A stretch of 64,000 nt of DNA from Bacillus sp. FJAT-27264 (GTDB lineage Bacteria; Bacillota; Bacilli; Paenibacillales; Paenibacillaceae). How positions within the stretch are numbered: position 1 is the stretch's first letter; every line of letters begins with the position of its first letter. This document shows positions 17,275-27,191 of the stretch, piece after piece. The stretch covers positions 390,338 through 454,337 of the forward strand of contig NZ_MAQW01000023.1 in NCBI RefSeq assembly GCF_001682855.1. Reading direction: 5' to 3'. A program made the position numbers and the translations under genes. The notes beneath the pieces were generated by a model, which worked only from the letters and a program-made list of their open reading frames with translations, did not search any database and was not told the origin of the DNA.

Positions 17275-19329
17275 ATGTTCAAAAAGCTATTTGGCGTCCT
17301 GCAAAGAGTCGGCAAAGCGCTGATGCTTCCAGTGGCGATCTTGCCTGCGGCTGGCCTGCTTCTTGGGATCGGTAATATGCTGGTGAACCCTGACTTCCTT
17401 CAATACGTGCCTGCGCTGGAGAATAGCGTAGTTCAAGCTATTGCTAACGTATTGATGAACTCGGGGCAAGTAGTCTTTAACAATCTGTCGCTGCTGTTCG
17501 CAGTCGGTGTTGCCATTGGTTTGGCTGGCGGCGAAGGCGTGGCAGGGCTTGCAGCGATCATTGGTTATCTCGTAATGAACATTACGATGGGTACGGTAGT
17601 AGGCGTTAATGATTACGTACTCAGCCAGGGCAACTTTGCCTATGCTAATGTGCTGGGGATTCCAACACTGCAGACCGGGGTCTTTGGCGGTATTCTCGTC
17701 GGGATTCTAGCGGCTTCAATGTACACGAGGTTTTTCAAAATCGAACTGCCATCCTACCTTGGATTTTTCGCAGGTAAACGATTCGTTCCGATCATGACTG
17801 CGGTTACGTCGCTGATCCTTGGCCTTGTCTTGACGTTGGTATGGCCACCGATTCAGCACGGTTTGAACTATGTATCGCAGAGCATGATCGATACAAACAA
17901 GACGCTTGCCGCCTTTATCTTTGGTTTGATCGAGCGTTCACTCATTCCGTTCGGATTGCATCATATCTTCTATTCGCCGTTCTGGTATGAGTTCGGCAGC
18001 TATGTTGATAAAGCCGGCGATCTGATTCGCGGAGATCAGCGCATCTTCATGCAGCAGCTTCGCGATGGTGTGCCGTTCACAGCAGGTACGTTTACTACAG
18101 GTAAATATCCGTTTATGATGTTCGGACTTCCCGCTGCGGCGCTGGCGATCTACCATGAGGCAAGACCGGAGAACAAGAAAGTTGTCGGCAGCTTGATGAT
18201 TTCCGCTGCGCTGACCTCGTTCCTGACGGGGATTACCGAGCCGCTGGAATTCTCATTCCTGTTCGTAGCTCCATTATTGTTCGCGGTACACGCCGTATTT
18301 GCAGGACTTTCCTTTATGACGATGCATCTTCTGAATGTGAAGATTGGGATGACGTTCTCCGGCGGTTTTATCGACTTTGTGCTCTTCGGGATTATCCCGA
18401 ACCGTACACACTGGTGGTTGGTGATTCCGGTAGGACTGGTTCTCGCGGTGATTTACTACTTCGGATTCCGGTTCGTTATTCGCAAGTTTAACCTCAAGAC
18501 ACCTGGTCGTGAAGACAAGAGTGAAGACGCTGAGGTTAATACAGCCAGCGTGTCTACCAGCGGAGATGATCTGCCGCGCAATATTTTGGCCGCCCTGGGC
18601 GGTAAAGAGAACATCGCCCATCTGGATGCCTGCATTACCCGCTTACGGGTCGAGGTTAAGGATAAAGGCGGAGTCGATAAGAACCGGCTGAAGAAGCTGG
18701 GCGCCTCTGGTGTGCTGGAGGTCGGTAACAACGTGCAAGCAATCTTTGGCACCCGTTCCGATACAATCAAGTCACAGATTCAGGATGTCATTAGCGGTAG
18801 AACGCCATCTCCGGTCACGGCTGAGCCGCAGCCTGTGCTTGAGAAGCAAGCCGGTGAAGAGGGCGATGCAATCATCCATGAGGATATTGTGTCACCCGTA
18901 AACGGGGAGCTGCTGGATATTACGCAGGTGCCAGATGCCGTGTTCTCGCAAAAAATGACAGGTGATGGATTCGCCTTCCTGTCGGATGACGGAAAAATCG
19001 CTTCACCGGTATACGGCAAGGTATTCAACGTATTCCCGAGCAAGCATGCCATCGGCATTATGTCCGATGGGGGCAAAGAAGTTCTTGTTCATATCGGTGT
19101 GAACACCGTCAAGCTGAAAGGTCAGGGCTTCACTATTCTTGTAGAAGAAGGAGATCTTGTGGCGGCTGGGCAGCCGATTATGGAAGTGGACTTGGAGTAT
19201 GTGAAGGCTCATGCGCCTTCTGTCATCTCACCGGTTATTTTCTCCAATCTGCCAGAGGGTTCCTCGGTTACGCTCAAGAAAGCGGGCAAGGTATCCATTG
19301 GCGACAAGGATATTATTACCATACAGTAA
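17275..19329 (+). CDS. ptsG: PTS glucose transporter EIICBA
   Basis: PtsG imports glucose and phosphorylates it during transport. The 684-residue product contains all three domains in the order IIC-IIB-IIA: membrane IIC from residue 1 to about 410 (starts FGVLQRVGKALMLPVAILPA, contains GITEPLEFSFLFVAPLL), IIB with phospho-Cys453 in LDACITRLRVEV, and IIA with active-site His591 (KHAIGIM) and phospho-His606 in LVHIGVNTVKL. ATG 17275 follows an AAGGAAG site; a GTG nine bases upstream is less likely. It is controlled by the upstream GlcT switch and followed by ptsH and ptsI, an arrangement like B. subtilis ptsGHI. Confidence 0.96.
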   Translation: MFKKLFGVLQRVGKALMLPVAILPAAGLLLGIGNMLVNPDFLQYVPALENSVVQAIANVLMNSGQVVFNNLSLLFAVGVAIGLAGGEGVAGLAAIIGYLVMNITMGTVVGVNDYVLSQGNFAYANVLGIPTLQTGVFGGILVGILAASMYTRFFKIELPSYLGFFAGKRFVPIMTAVTSLILGLVLTLVWPPIQHGLNYVSQSMIDTNKTLAAFIFGLIERSLIPFGLHHIFYSPFWYEFGSYVDKAGDLIRGDQRIFMQQLRDGVPFTAGTFTTGKYPFMMFGLPAAALAIYHEARPENKKVVGSLMISAALTSFLTGITEPLEFSFLFVAPLLFAVHAVFAGLSFMTMHLLNVKIGMTFSGGFIDFVLFGIIPNRTHWWLVIPVGLVLAVIYYFGFRFVIRKFNLKTPGREDKSEDAEVNTASVSTSGDDLPRNILAALGGKENIAHLDACITRLRVEVKDKGGVDKNRLKKLGASGVLEVGNNVQAIFGTRSDTIKSQIQDVISGRTPSPVTAEPQPVLEKQAGEEGDAIIHEDIVSPVNGELLDITQVPDAVFSQKMTGDGFAFLSDDGKIASPVYGKVFNVFPSKHAIGIMSDGGKEVLVHIGVNTVKLKGQGFTILVEEGDLVAAGQPIMEVDLEYVKAHAPSVISPVIFSNLPEGSSVTLKKAGKVSIGDKDIITIQ

Positions 19330-19422
19330 TGTGCAATGGCCTAGCATTTCCTTTATAATTTAAAGGGAGTGCAAGGTCTTTCACCATAAATTAACTTATA
19401 CCTAGAAAGCGAGTTGGATATT

Positions 19423-19698
19423 ATGCAAACAACATTCAGAATTATCGACGAAGATGGAATTCACGCTCGTCCGGCAACAGCGCTGGTAAATACAGCTACA
19501 AAATTCAAAGGTACTGAAGCTTTTGCTGAAGCTAAAGGTAAGAAAGTAACTTTGAAATCCATTCTTGGTGTATTGTCCCTCGGTCTTGAAGCCGGTGATA
19601 CTTTGACTTTGATTACTGAAGGTAGCGAAGAAGCTGATGCTTTGAACGCTCTTTCGGATATCATGATCAAAGAAGGGCTGGGAGAAGTTCATGAGTAA
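19423..19698 (+). CDS. ptsH: Phosphocarrier protein HPr
   Basis: HPr passes phosphate from enzyme I to the sugar-specific PTS permeases. The 91-residue product has the active histidine in GIHARPATALV (residue 14 counting Met) and the regulatory Ser46 in LKSILGVLSLG, the site used by HPr kinase for carbon catabolite repression. Both sites are intact, consistent with a CcpA system and with cre-like sites in this window. The ATG at 19423 lies nine bases inside a longer open frame and gives the standard N-terminus. The last eight bases overlap ptsI. Confidence 0.96.
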   Translation: MQTTFRIIDEDGIHARPATALVNTATKFKGTEAFAEAKGKKVTLKSILGVLSLGLEAGDTLTLITEGSEEADALNALSDIMIKEGLGEVHE

Positions 19699-21403
19699 GA
19701 TTTCAGGAATCGCGGCTTCAGCAGGGATTGCAGTAGCCCGTGCGTTTATCCTGGAACACCCGGATTATTCCATTGCGAAGACAGTGATCAGCGACACCGA
19801 AGCGGAAGTTGCCAAGCTGAATGACGCGCTGGAGAAGTCCAGAGCCGAGCTGACGGCCATCAAGGAACGCACTTTGGCTGAACTGGGCGAGAAGAAAGCG
19901 GAGATTTTCGAATCCCATCTGCTGATTCTTGAAGACCCTGAACTGATTAGCCCCGTAATTGACAAAATCCGCGAGGAACTGGTTAATGCGGATTATGCAT
20001 TGAACGTAGTTGCCGCACAATTTATTGAGATGTTCGAGAACATGAAGAGTGCGTACCTGCAGGAACGCGCTGCTGATATGCGCGATGTGACCAAACGTGT
20101 GCTGAACCATCTGCTCGGTATTCACTATGTGAGCCCTGCTGAAATCCGTGAAGAAGTCATCGTCATCGCTGAAGACCTGACACCTTCCGATACAGCGCAG
20201 TTGAACCGTCAGTACGTCAAAGGCTTCACTACCAACATTGGTGGACGTACATCGCACTCGGCCATTATGGCCCGCTCGCTGGAAATTCCAGCTGTTGTGG
20301 GAACAAAAAATGTGCTCAGCGAAGTGAAGTCGGGTGATCTTGTGATCATCGACGGACTTAGCGGAGATGTCCTTATTAATCCAAGCGATGACGAAGTCGC
20401 TGAATATAAGAAGAAGCAGGAAGCTTACAATCTGCAAATTGCAGAATGGAAAAAGCTTCGTGATGAGCCAACCGTTTCGGCGGACGGCAAGCATGTTGAA
20501 CTGGCTGCAAACATCGGGACTCCGAACGATGTGAACGGAGTTATCGACAATGGCGGGGAAGCCGTAGGGCTTTACCGTACAGAATTCCTCTACATGGGCC
20601 GTGACAAACTGCCTTCCGAAGAGGTTCAGTACAATGCGTATCGCATGGTGCTGGAGAACATGAAAGGCAAGCCGGTTGTTGTGCGTACGCTGGACATCGG
20701 CGGGGACAAGGAACTGCCGTATCTGGATCTGCCGAAGGAAATGAATCCATTCCTCGGCTACCGTGCGATCCGTCTTTGTCTGGATCGTCAGGATATCTTC
20801 CGCACGCAGCTCCGCGCTCTTCTAAGAGCAAGCGTGCACGGCGATCTGCGCATCATGTTCCCGATGATTGCTACGCTCGGTGAATTCCGTGCAGCCCGCG
20901 ATCTGCTATTGGAAGAGAAGAGCAAGCTGATTGCAGAAGGCAAGGAAGTCTCCGAGAATATTCAGCTCGGCATTATGGTGGAGATTCCATCCACAGCGGT
21001 GCTGGCTGACCAGTTCGCCAAGGAAGTGGACTTTTTCAGTATTGGAACGAACGATTTGATTCAATACACAATGGCCGCTGACCGGATGAACGAACAGGTA
21101 TCCTACCTGTATCAACCGTACAACCCAGCTATTCTGCGTCTCGTCAAAATCGTCATCGATGCTGCCCATGCCGAAGGCAAATGGACCGGCATGTGCGGCG
21201 AAATGGCTGGCGACAGCACAGCGATTCCGTTGCTGCTCGGTCTCGGTCTTGATGAGTTCAGCATGAGTGCCACCTCAATCCTGCCGGCGCGCAGCCAGAT
21301 TTCCAAGCTGTCTGCGGCCGATATGAAGGATTTGGCTGCTAAAGCGCTGCAACTCGGCACTGCTGAAGAAGTGGCTGCGCTGGTGCAAAGTATCAACAAG
21401 TAA
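19691..21403 (+). CDS. ptsI: PTS enzyme I
   Basis: Enzyme I transfers phosphate from phosphoenolpyruvate to HPr. The 570-residue protein has its phospho-histidine at residue 189 in GGRTSHSAIMARSLEIPAVV, the PEP-binding barrel with RTEFLYMGRD, TLDIGGDKELPYL, the SIGTNDLIQYTMAADR signature and the catalytic cysteine in GMCGEMAG. Length is standard. ATG 19691 overlaps the end of ptsH by eight bases, so the two are translationally coupled. A strong intrinsic terminator follows. Confidence 0.97.
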   Translation: MSKISGIAASAGIAVARAFILEHPDYSIAKTVISDTEAEVAKLNDALEKSRAELTAIKERTLAELGEKKAEIFESHLLILEDPELISPVIDKIREELVNADYALNVVAAQFIEMFENMKSAYLQERAADMRDVTKRVLNHLLGIHYVSPAEIREEVIVIAEDLTPSDTAQLNRQYVKGFTTNIGGRTSHSAIMARSLEIPAVVGTKNVLSEVKSGDLVIIDGLSGDVLINPSDDEVAEYKKKQEAYNLQIAEWKKLRDEPTVSADGKHVELAANIGTPNDVNGVIDNGGEAVGLYRTEFLYMGRDKLPSEEVQYNAYRMVLENMKGKPVVVRTLDIGGDKELPYLDLPKEMNPFLGYRAIRLCLDRQDIFRTQLRALLRASVHGDLRIMFPMIATLGEFRAARDLLLEEKSKLIAEGKEVSENIQLGIMVEIPSTAVLADQFAKEVDFFSIGTNDLIQYTMAADRMNEQVSYLYQPYNPAILRLVKIVIDAAHAEGKWTGMCGEMAGDSTAIPLLLGLGLDEFSMSATSILPARSQISKLSAADMKDLAAKALQLGTAEEVAALVQSINK

Positions 21404-21450
21404 GATTCGCCAAGGTTTTCCCGTTTTACTCACTTTTCCGACTTCTTTTG

Positions 21451-21476
21451 CCGGCCCTATGGGGCCGGTTTTTTTT
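21451..21476 (+). terminator. Intrinsic terminator of pts genes
   Basis: CCGGCCC-TAT-GGGGCCGG followed by eight T residues. Confidence 0.9.
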
Positions 21477-21479
21477 ATG

Positions 21480-21862
21480 GGTTTGGATATGCAGCCAATA
21501 TTTTATATTGGTAAATCCATTTCATAAATCAATAAGTGAAATCCGCATTATGAAATTGATTCTGGTGTCTGTCATTCGGCGGACAGTATACTTTCTCCAT
21601 ACAACGGTTGTGTTCTTTGGACAACTTAAATGCACAGGGGTGCACGCCGATAGTATAATAGTAGGTAGGAAGTATAGGGATAAACCCAAACATGTGAACT
21701 TACGGTTACATATTATAGAAATATGTAAGGGAAGCAATGACCTGAATTCTTATGGATGTCTTGCAGAGCAGTGCAAGTATTAATATGGTCTTTAATGGAA
21801 ATATATGGACTTAAAAGCTCCGCGTTGTAAGAACTGGGAGTGACTCAGGATGGTGATGACGA
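21480..21862 (+). promoter_or_regulatory. pulA leader region with candidate -10 and inverted repeat
   Basis: No gene is evident. A perfect TATAAT lies at 21654-21659. The inverted repeat TGCAC-AGGG-GTGCA at 21631-21644 falls in the expected spacer/-35 area of that promoter, where an operator could act. About 200 bp separate this -10 from the pullulanase start; I see no riboswitch core in them. Confidence 0.4.
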
Positions 21863-24262
21863 ATGAACAGCAATTATATAAATGCGGGATCTGCGGTGGA
21901 ACTTTACGAGGGCAAGGATCTGGGGCTAACATATTCACCCACGAGTAGTGCATTCAAAGTCTGGGCACCTGCGGCCTTTGCCGTGTCCCTGGTGTTGTAT
22001 GAGACCGGTGGAAATATTAATCTGCCGGGAGCTGGAAGCGGCATCAAGGACAACGGTAAGATCGTTCAGATGCAGCGCGAGGATACGGGCGTATGGTACA
22101 CGACAGTTCACGGTGATGTCAAAGGGAAGTACTACATGTACCGGGCTGTTTTCTCCGATGGAACCATCCGGGAGGCCGTGGATCCTTATGCTGTGGCCGT
22201 ATCGGCCAACGGTACGCGGACAGCGATTGTGGACCTGAGAGATACCGATCCATTGCATTGGGACAGCGATATCTCGCCAAGATTGGCTCATCCGGCGGAC
22301 GCCGTTATTTATGAGCTGCATGTTCGTGATTTCTCCTCGCATAGTAGCTCAGGCATGCAGTACAAGGGCCTCTTCAAAGCTTTTACAGAAACGGGACTAA
22401 CGGATGCGAACGGTAATGCCCTAGGCATTGACCATCTGGTCGAGCTGGGCATCACTCATGTGCATTTGCTGCCAGTGTTCGATTATCAGACAGTTGACGA
22501 GCTGAAGCAGGACGGACCAAGTGCGGCAGCGCCGCATTTTACCGATTATAACTGGGGTTATGACCCACAGAATTATAATGTTCCGGAAGGTTCCTATAGC
22601 ACTAATCCTTCGGATCCGGCTGCCCGCATCCTTGAACTTAAGGAACTGGTGCAGGCACTGCATAGTCACGGGATCTCTGTGATCATGGATGTGGTCTACA
22701 ATCATACCTTTTCGGTGGAAAAAGGACCCTTTGATGGTCTGGCGCCAGATTATTTCTACCGTCGTGATGTGTACGGCCAATTATCGAATGGTTCAGGTGT
22801 AGGAAATGAAGTCGCTACGGAGCGTCCGATGGTGCGCAAATATATAAAAGATTCCCTGGCCTACTGGGCAACGGAATATCATATTGACGGCTTCCGGTTT
22901 GATCTCATGGGACTGATGGACCGTGTAACGATGCGGGAGATTGCCGAGGAGCTGCGGCTGGAGATCAATCCCGAATTGCTGCTGTACGGCGAGCCGTGGA
23001 CGGGCGGAGATTCCCCGCTACCGGACAAAACGCTGAAGGGTGCGCAGCGAGGCAAAGGCTACGCTGTGTTCAATGACAACTTCCGTTCGGCCATCAAAGG
23101 GGACAGCGACGGCGGGGGCAAGGGCTTTGCCACCGGGGAATATGGTAAGGAAGGCGAGGTTGCGTCAGGTATCCAGGGGGCCATTTATGATTTTGCCGAC
23201 TCGCCGGTGGAGACGGTGAACTACACTACAGCTCATGACAACCTAAACTTATGGGATAAAATATTGACCGTTCAAGGTTTGCGCGAAAATGCCGCTCTGC
23301 CGGAACTGGAGAACGGTAGGCTGAAGAATGGAGGCAGTGTAGAGGCTGCTGTCGCCTTGGCAGATCCCTATGTTACCGTGGACAAAGGGGACATTTTGAA
23401 GAATGAAACGGTTCGCCGTTCTCTTTTGGCCAATGGGATTGTGCTGACTTCACAGGGCATACCGTTTCTCCATGCCGGAGATGAATTGTTGCGCAGCAAA
23501 TATGGCGACCATAACAGCTACCGGAGCAGCGATGCGATCAATGGGATTCGTTGGGGTAACAAGCAGGTATTCAAACCTGTATTTCAATATTATAAAGGCT
23601 TGATTGCCTTACGGCGGTCCCATCCGGCCTTCCGTCTTCACGGACGTGAGGAGATTGAACGCTGTCTGGAAATTCTACGCTGTGACAGCGGAATTGTATC
23701 CTATATACTCAAGAATCATGCGGGGGGCGACTCGTGGCGGAATATTGTTGTTATTTTTAACGCCAATCCAGGGGCTGTAACCCTCGGTCTTCCAAATGTC
23801 GCTGAACGCTGGAATGTAGTGGTGGATCACTCTTCTGCCGGTCAAGATGCTTTCCGGCTGATTGAAGGCGGCGAGGTGGAGATTGAAGGGCTGTCCATGA
23901 TGGTGCTATACGATGTGTATGGAGAACCGGCTCCCCGGTCCAAGACAGTCGAGGTGCATTATGAGCGACCGGATGGCGATTACCGGGGCTGGAACTTGTG
24001 GGTATGGGATACCGGCATTCAAGACGGTCAGTGTGATTTTCGGAATCTAGAGGATGGACGCGCGGTAGCCCGCATAGAAGTGATGCCGGAAGTGGAATCT
24101 ATCGGCTACATTCTGCGTCTGAATGACTGGGAAGAGAAAGACGGAGAAGGCGATCGCTTTATTGACTGTCCCCCAGGGGAAGATGTTATCCGGGTGCTGA
24201 TTCTGGAGCGTGAACAAGGGAACGGTGAGGCGACCGTTGAACATTTGCAATTGACGATCTAA
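21863..24262 (+). CDS. pulA: Type I pullulanase with C-terminal pullulanase-associated domain
   Basis: A 799-residue debranching enzyme cutting alpha-1,6 bonds in pullulan and branched glucans. An N-terminal CBM48-like domain (FKVWAPAAFAVSLVLYE) leads to the GH13 barrel with the pullulanase signature YNWGYDP (about 229-235), nucleophile Asp347 in GFRFDLMG, acid/base Glu377 in LYGEPWTGG and Asp459 in TAHDN. Residues about 696-790 (VEVHYERPDGDYRGWNLWVW to LNDWEEKDGEGDRFID) match the CBM41/PUD pullulanase-associated domain, which is usually N-terminal in secreted enzymes; here it is C-terminal. No signal peptide is seen, so the enzyme is probably cytoplasmic, acting on glycogen or imported dextrins. 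It lies downstream of the pts cluster, after its terminator, and has its own terminator. Confidence 0.93.
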   Translation: MNSNYINAGSAVELYEGKDLGLTYSPTSSAFKVWAPAAFAVSLVLYETGGNINLPGAGSGIKDNGKIVQMQREDTGVWYTTVHGDVKGKYYMYRAVFSDGTIREAVDPYAVAVSANGTRTAIVDLRDTDPLHWDSDISPRLAHPADAVIYELHVRDFSSHSSSGMQYKGLFKAFTETGLTDANGNALGIDHLVELGITHVHLLPVFDYQTVDELKQDGPSAAAPHFTDYNWGYDPQNYNVPEGSYSTNPSDPAARILELKELVQALHSHGISVIMDVVYNHTFSVEKGPFDGLAPDYFYRRDVYGQLSNGSGVGNEVATERPMVRKYIKDSLAYWATEYHIDGFRFDLMGLMDRVTMREIAEELRLEINPELLLYGEPWTGGDSPLPDKTLKGAQRGKGYAVFNDNFRSAIKGDSDGGGKGFATGEYGKEGEVASGIQGAIYDFADSPVETVNYTTAHDNLNLWDKILTVQGLRENAALPELENGRLKNGGSVEAAVALADPYVTVDKGDILKNETVRRSLLANGIVLTSQGIPFLHAGDELLRSKYGDHNSYRSSDAINGIRWGNKQVFKPVFQYYKGLIALRRSHPAFRLHGREEIERCLEILRCDSGIVSYILKNHAGGDSWRNIVVIFNANPGAVTLGLPNVAERWNVVVDHSSAGQDAFRLIEGGEVEIEGLSMMVLYDVYGEPAPRSKTVEVHYERPDGDYRGWNLWVWDTGIQDGQCDFRNLEDGRAVARIEVMPEVESIGYILRLNDWEEKDGEGDRFIDCPPGEDVIRVLILEREQGNGEATVEHLQLTI

Positions 24263-24336
24263 CTGGAATCCGGTTGCGAACACGGGAGAGCCCGAACGGT
24301 AGCGGGGTTAAGCTGAAGAATAAATGAGGGTTAAGC

Positions 24337-24391
24337 AAAAAAGGCTGTTACCCGGACCTAGCGTAGTGCTGGTTCGAGTAACAGCCTTTTA
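24337..24391. terminator. Terminator between convergent pulA and diguanylate cyclase genes
   Basis: AAAAAGGCTGTTAC and GTAACAGCCTTTT form the arms of a long stem with an inner GGACC/TGGTTC-like pairing. The A- and T-rich flanks let it work in both directions. Confidence 0.8.
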
Positions 24392-24418
24392 ATGTTGGGC
24401 AGTATAGCTATTGCTGCC

Positions 24419-25675
24419 TTAGCCGTTCTTCTGCTCGATATATTCTTCTTCCATATTCAAGTCGTAGAGATTGGACTGATTACCGCCGCAGTTTTTGGAG
24501 AAGTACATCGCAACATCGGCGGCATGAAGCAATTCATTAATGGTATTGCCGTGCTGCGGATAGAGGGCTACGCCGATGCTGGCTGAGGTATGGAAGCTGG
24601 CGCTATTCTGTAAAGACCAAGATTTGCTGAACAGTTGAAGTACCCGTTGTAACATTTCCTCAAGTCTCTCAGGGCTTGTAAAGCGGTGCAGCACCACTGC
24701 GAATTCATCTCCGCCGATGCGGAAGGCCTGGCCCACGCCTTTGACGGTCTGCTGCAGTTCACCAGAGAGCAACTGGAGGAACTCGTCACCTGCAAGATGA
24801 CCCAGGGTGTCATTGAGCTGCTTGAAGCGGTCGCAGTCGAGCATAGCGAGGGCAACCTCCTGCCTGCGCTCCGGCGGCTGTGAGATCAGATTCTCCATGT
24901 ACATGATGAAATGCGCTCGATTGGGGATGGAGGTCAGATGATCATAGAAGGCTAGCTTATGCAGCCGTTCTTCATATTGCTTCCGTTGGGTAATTTCCCG
25001 GGATACCAGCATGAATTGCGCTGGAAAGGCACTACTATCCTGTACGGGTGTGACTTTAGTTTCCAGCCATACCCAATGCCCCTCGGAGCCACGCATACGC
25101 AGTTCTGAAGTCCGCGGAGTTCCCTGAACAACGCTTTTTAGCTTGGCCCAGGCAATCTCCGGCTCTCGGATATAATTGGATAAGGGCACGCCTTTTTGTG
25201 GAATATAGCCCAGAATAACTGAGTGGGAAGGGGAGGCGTACAGGATCAGGCCGTTCGGATCAGTCAGAATAATGAAGTCGGACATTTTCTCACCGATCAA
25301 CTGATAGAGGTTCTGTTCCTCCAGTTTTTCATTCTGGAGGGTGAGGATTTTACGGCCCAGATAAACAATAACCAAGAGAAGCACGGATACCAGAATTGCG
25401 AACAGGGCAAACAGCGTGATTTTTTTGCTTTGGAATTCATGGGGTAACTGCTCTGCATCGCTGAGCGCCACCTCTTGGAGATCACGGTCTGTACTCAGGA
25501 TTTGTTCGGAGCTGTGGTACATATTGCTGTCCAGGAAACTGGATAGCTTGTTGATGGTGTTATTCAAATAGACCAGTGAAGCAATGCTGATGCCGATCAG
25601 AAGCACAAAGATAGAGGAGAATAATAGAATTAATTTTCTTCTAAGGCTAACCTCGTACATATCAGCCACTTTCAT
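24419..25675 (-). CDS. Membrane PAS-GGDEF diguanylate cyclase
   Basis: A 418-residue signalling protein that should make cyclic di-GMP from GTP. Two membrane segments (about 13-35 and 85-107) bracket a short extracytoplasmic loop, followed by a PAS domain (FIILTDPNGLILYASPSHSV to SREITQRKQYEE, about 130-235) and a GGDEF domain (LAFYDHLTSIPNRAHF to the end). The catalytic loop is intact as RIGGDEFAVVL. No RxxD inhibitory site is seen at the usual position just before it, so product inhibition may be absent. There is no EAL domain. The ATG 25675 has a close GGAG site; GTG two codons later has better spacing. It is convergent with pulA. The ligand for the PAS domain is unknown. Confidence 0.88.
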   Translation of the reverse strand: MKVADMYEVSLRRKLILLFSSIFVLLIGISIASLVYLNNTINKLSSFLDSNMYHSSEQILSTDRDLQEVALSDAEQLPHEFQSKKITLFALFAILVSVLLLVIVYLGRKILTLQNEKLEEQNLYQLIGEKMSDFIILTDPNGLILYASPSHSVILGYIPQKGVPLSNYIREPEIAWAKLKSVVQGTPRTSELRMRGSEGHWVWLETKVTPVQDSSAFPAQFMLVSREITQRKQYEERLHKLAFYDHLTSIPNRAHFIMYMENLISQPPERRQEVALAMLDCDRFKQLNDTLGHLAGDEFLQLLSGELQQTVKGVGQAFRIGGDEFAVVLHRFTSPERLEEMLQRVLQLFSKSWSLQNSASFHTSASIGVALYPQHGNTINELLHAADVAMYFSKNCGGNQSNLYDLNMEEEYIEQKNG

Positions 25676-25947
25676 TCACTCCTTCAAACCTATTCACGGC
25701 GGAATTTCAGGCTCACCATATTACCCAGTACAAATGGTAGTTTTCTTTACTATACCAGAATTTACAAATCGCACATACAGGTTTATCTATTATGTAATAT
25801 TTGCAGAAAGCAGAAGGCATGAATTGTTTCATCTGCTCTAAAATTCAAAAGTGTTGCAGGGTCCTGTTGCCTTATTCATATTCCAGCTTCTGCGACCTAG
25901 TACATAGTTTTCAACCAAGTAATGCAGAGGATTGTCCATCTAATCGC

Positions 25948-25989
25948 AAAAAACTGCCACCCACCCATAATCATGGGAGGTGACAGTTG
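25948..25989 (-). terminator. Intrinsic terminator of the YknXYZ-like operon
   Basis: On the minus strand AACTGTCACC..CCCAT pairs with ATGGG..GGTGGCAGTT, followed by TTTTTT. It lies 30 bp beyond the permease stop. The rest of the 25676-26018 interval shows no gene. Confidence 0.8.
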
Positions 25990-26018
25990 ATCTCACAAGT
26001 ATTTAGACCTTCAGATGC

Positions 26019-27191
26019 TTAGTCAACACGGAGTGCATGAATCGGCCGCAATCTTGCTGCCTTATTGGCGGGCATCATTCCGAAGACTACACCGATCAAC
26101 AGGGAAAAGAGGAACGATACCAGCACCATATTCCAGGCGATGGATACCGACAGCGGGGAATAGTGGCCGAGCAGCCAGCTGCCCCCGACACCTATTCCTA
26201 CACCGATGATCCCGCCGAGGCCACTAAGGACCACGGATTCGATCATGAACTGGGCGAGAATATCGAGCTTCTTGGCTCCGATTGCTTTGCGAACCCCAAT
26301 CTCCCGTGTTCTTTCATTAACCGATACGATCATAATGTTCATAATGCCGATACCGCCAACCAGCAGGGAGATCCCGGCGATGCCAGCGAGCGCCATGGAC
26401 AGCGTATTGGTTGTGGAATTAACTGTATCCAGCATTTGCTGGGAGTCGAATACGGTGTAGGCATTGGTAGCATTGCTGAATTTAGCGGCCAAAATGCTTT
26501 CAAGTCGACTCTTAACCGTAGCTACAGTATCCGCTGAAGTGGTAGCAATTGTAATAGAGCGTACGCCTTTGCTTTGCAGCTGACGTTCTGCGGTGGAGAT
26601 CGGAATCAGGATCTTATCGTCGTTGGAGCCCCCAAGGCTGCTGCCCTTGGTCTCCAGTAAGCCGACGATTTTGTAGCTGATGCCATTTAACTGGACAGTC
26701 TGCCCGACAGGACTATCTGTGCCGAACAAATCAGTAGCTGTACTGGAACCGATCAGGGCCACCTTTTGCCGATACTGGGTATCAATATCTAGCAGAAACC
26801 GTCCGGATTGGACGTGAAAATCCTTCACATCCTCATAGGAAGGCGTAATGCCTTCCACAGAGACACTGACATTATCCGTGTTATGCTTGGCTGTCACATT
26901 ACCGCTGATAACCGGCGCGACATCCTTGACACCTGGTAAATCCCCTAGCGCCAGCGCTTCATCATAGGTGAGGGAGGTGGTTGCTCCACGTCCGGTAATA
27001 TTGACAGTTAATTGATTGGTTCCTAATCCATTCAACTGCTCGGTAATTTGTGAGGTGGTGCCCTGGCCTACGGATACGAGAATAATGACGGAAGAGACGC
27101 CGATTATAATTCCCAGCATGGTGAGCAAAGAGCGGACCTTGCTGCTGTAGATGCTTTTTAATGCCATTCTCATGCTTTGAAATAACTTCAC
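26019..27191 (-). CDS. ABC transporter permease, MacB/YknZ type
   Basis: A 390-residue FtsX-like permease. It has one membrane helix near the N-terminus (SLLTMLGIIIGVSSVIILVS), a large extracellular MacB-PCD domain (about 45-260) and three C-terminal helices beginning ALAGIAGISLLVGGIGIMNI, with the coupling motif ERTREIGVRKAIGAKK between. This is the mechanotransmission-type permease of tripartite efflux systems. It starts directly after the ATPase stop codon (no gap) and is the last gene of the adaptor-ATPase-permease operon. In B. subtilis the equivalent YknZ works with YknX and YknY against the SdpC toxin; a similar protective export role is an inference. Confidence 0.9.
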   Translation of the reverse strand: MKLFQSMRMALKSIYSSKVRSLLTMLGIIIGVSSVIILVSVGQGTTSQITEQLNGLGTNQLTVNITGRGATTSLTYDEALALGDLPGVKDVAPVISGNVTAKHNTDNVSVSVEGITPSYEDVKDFHVQSGRFLLDIDTQYRQKVALIGSSTATDLFGTDSPVGQTVQLNGISYKIVGLLETKGSSLGGSNDDKILIPISTAERQLQSKGVRSITIATTSADTVATVKSRLESILAAKFSNATNAYTVFDSQQMLDTVNSTTNTLSMALAGIAGISLLVGGIGIMNIMIVSVNERTREIGVRKAIGAKKLDILAQFMIESVVLSGLGGIIGVGIGVGGSWLLGHYSPLSVSIAWNMVLVSFLFSLLIGVVFGMMPANKAARLRPIHALRVD

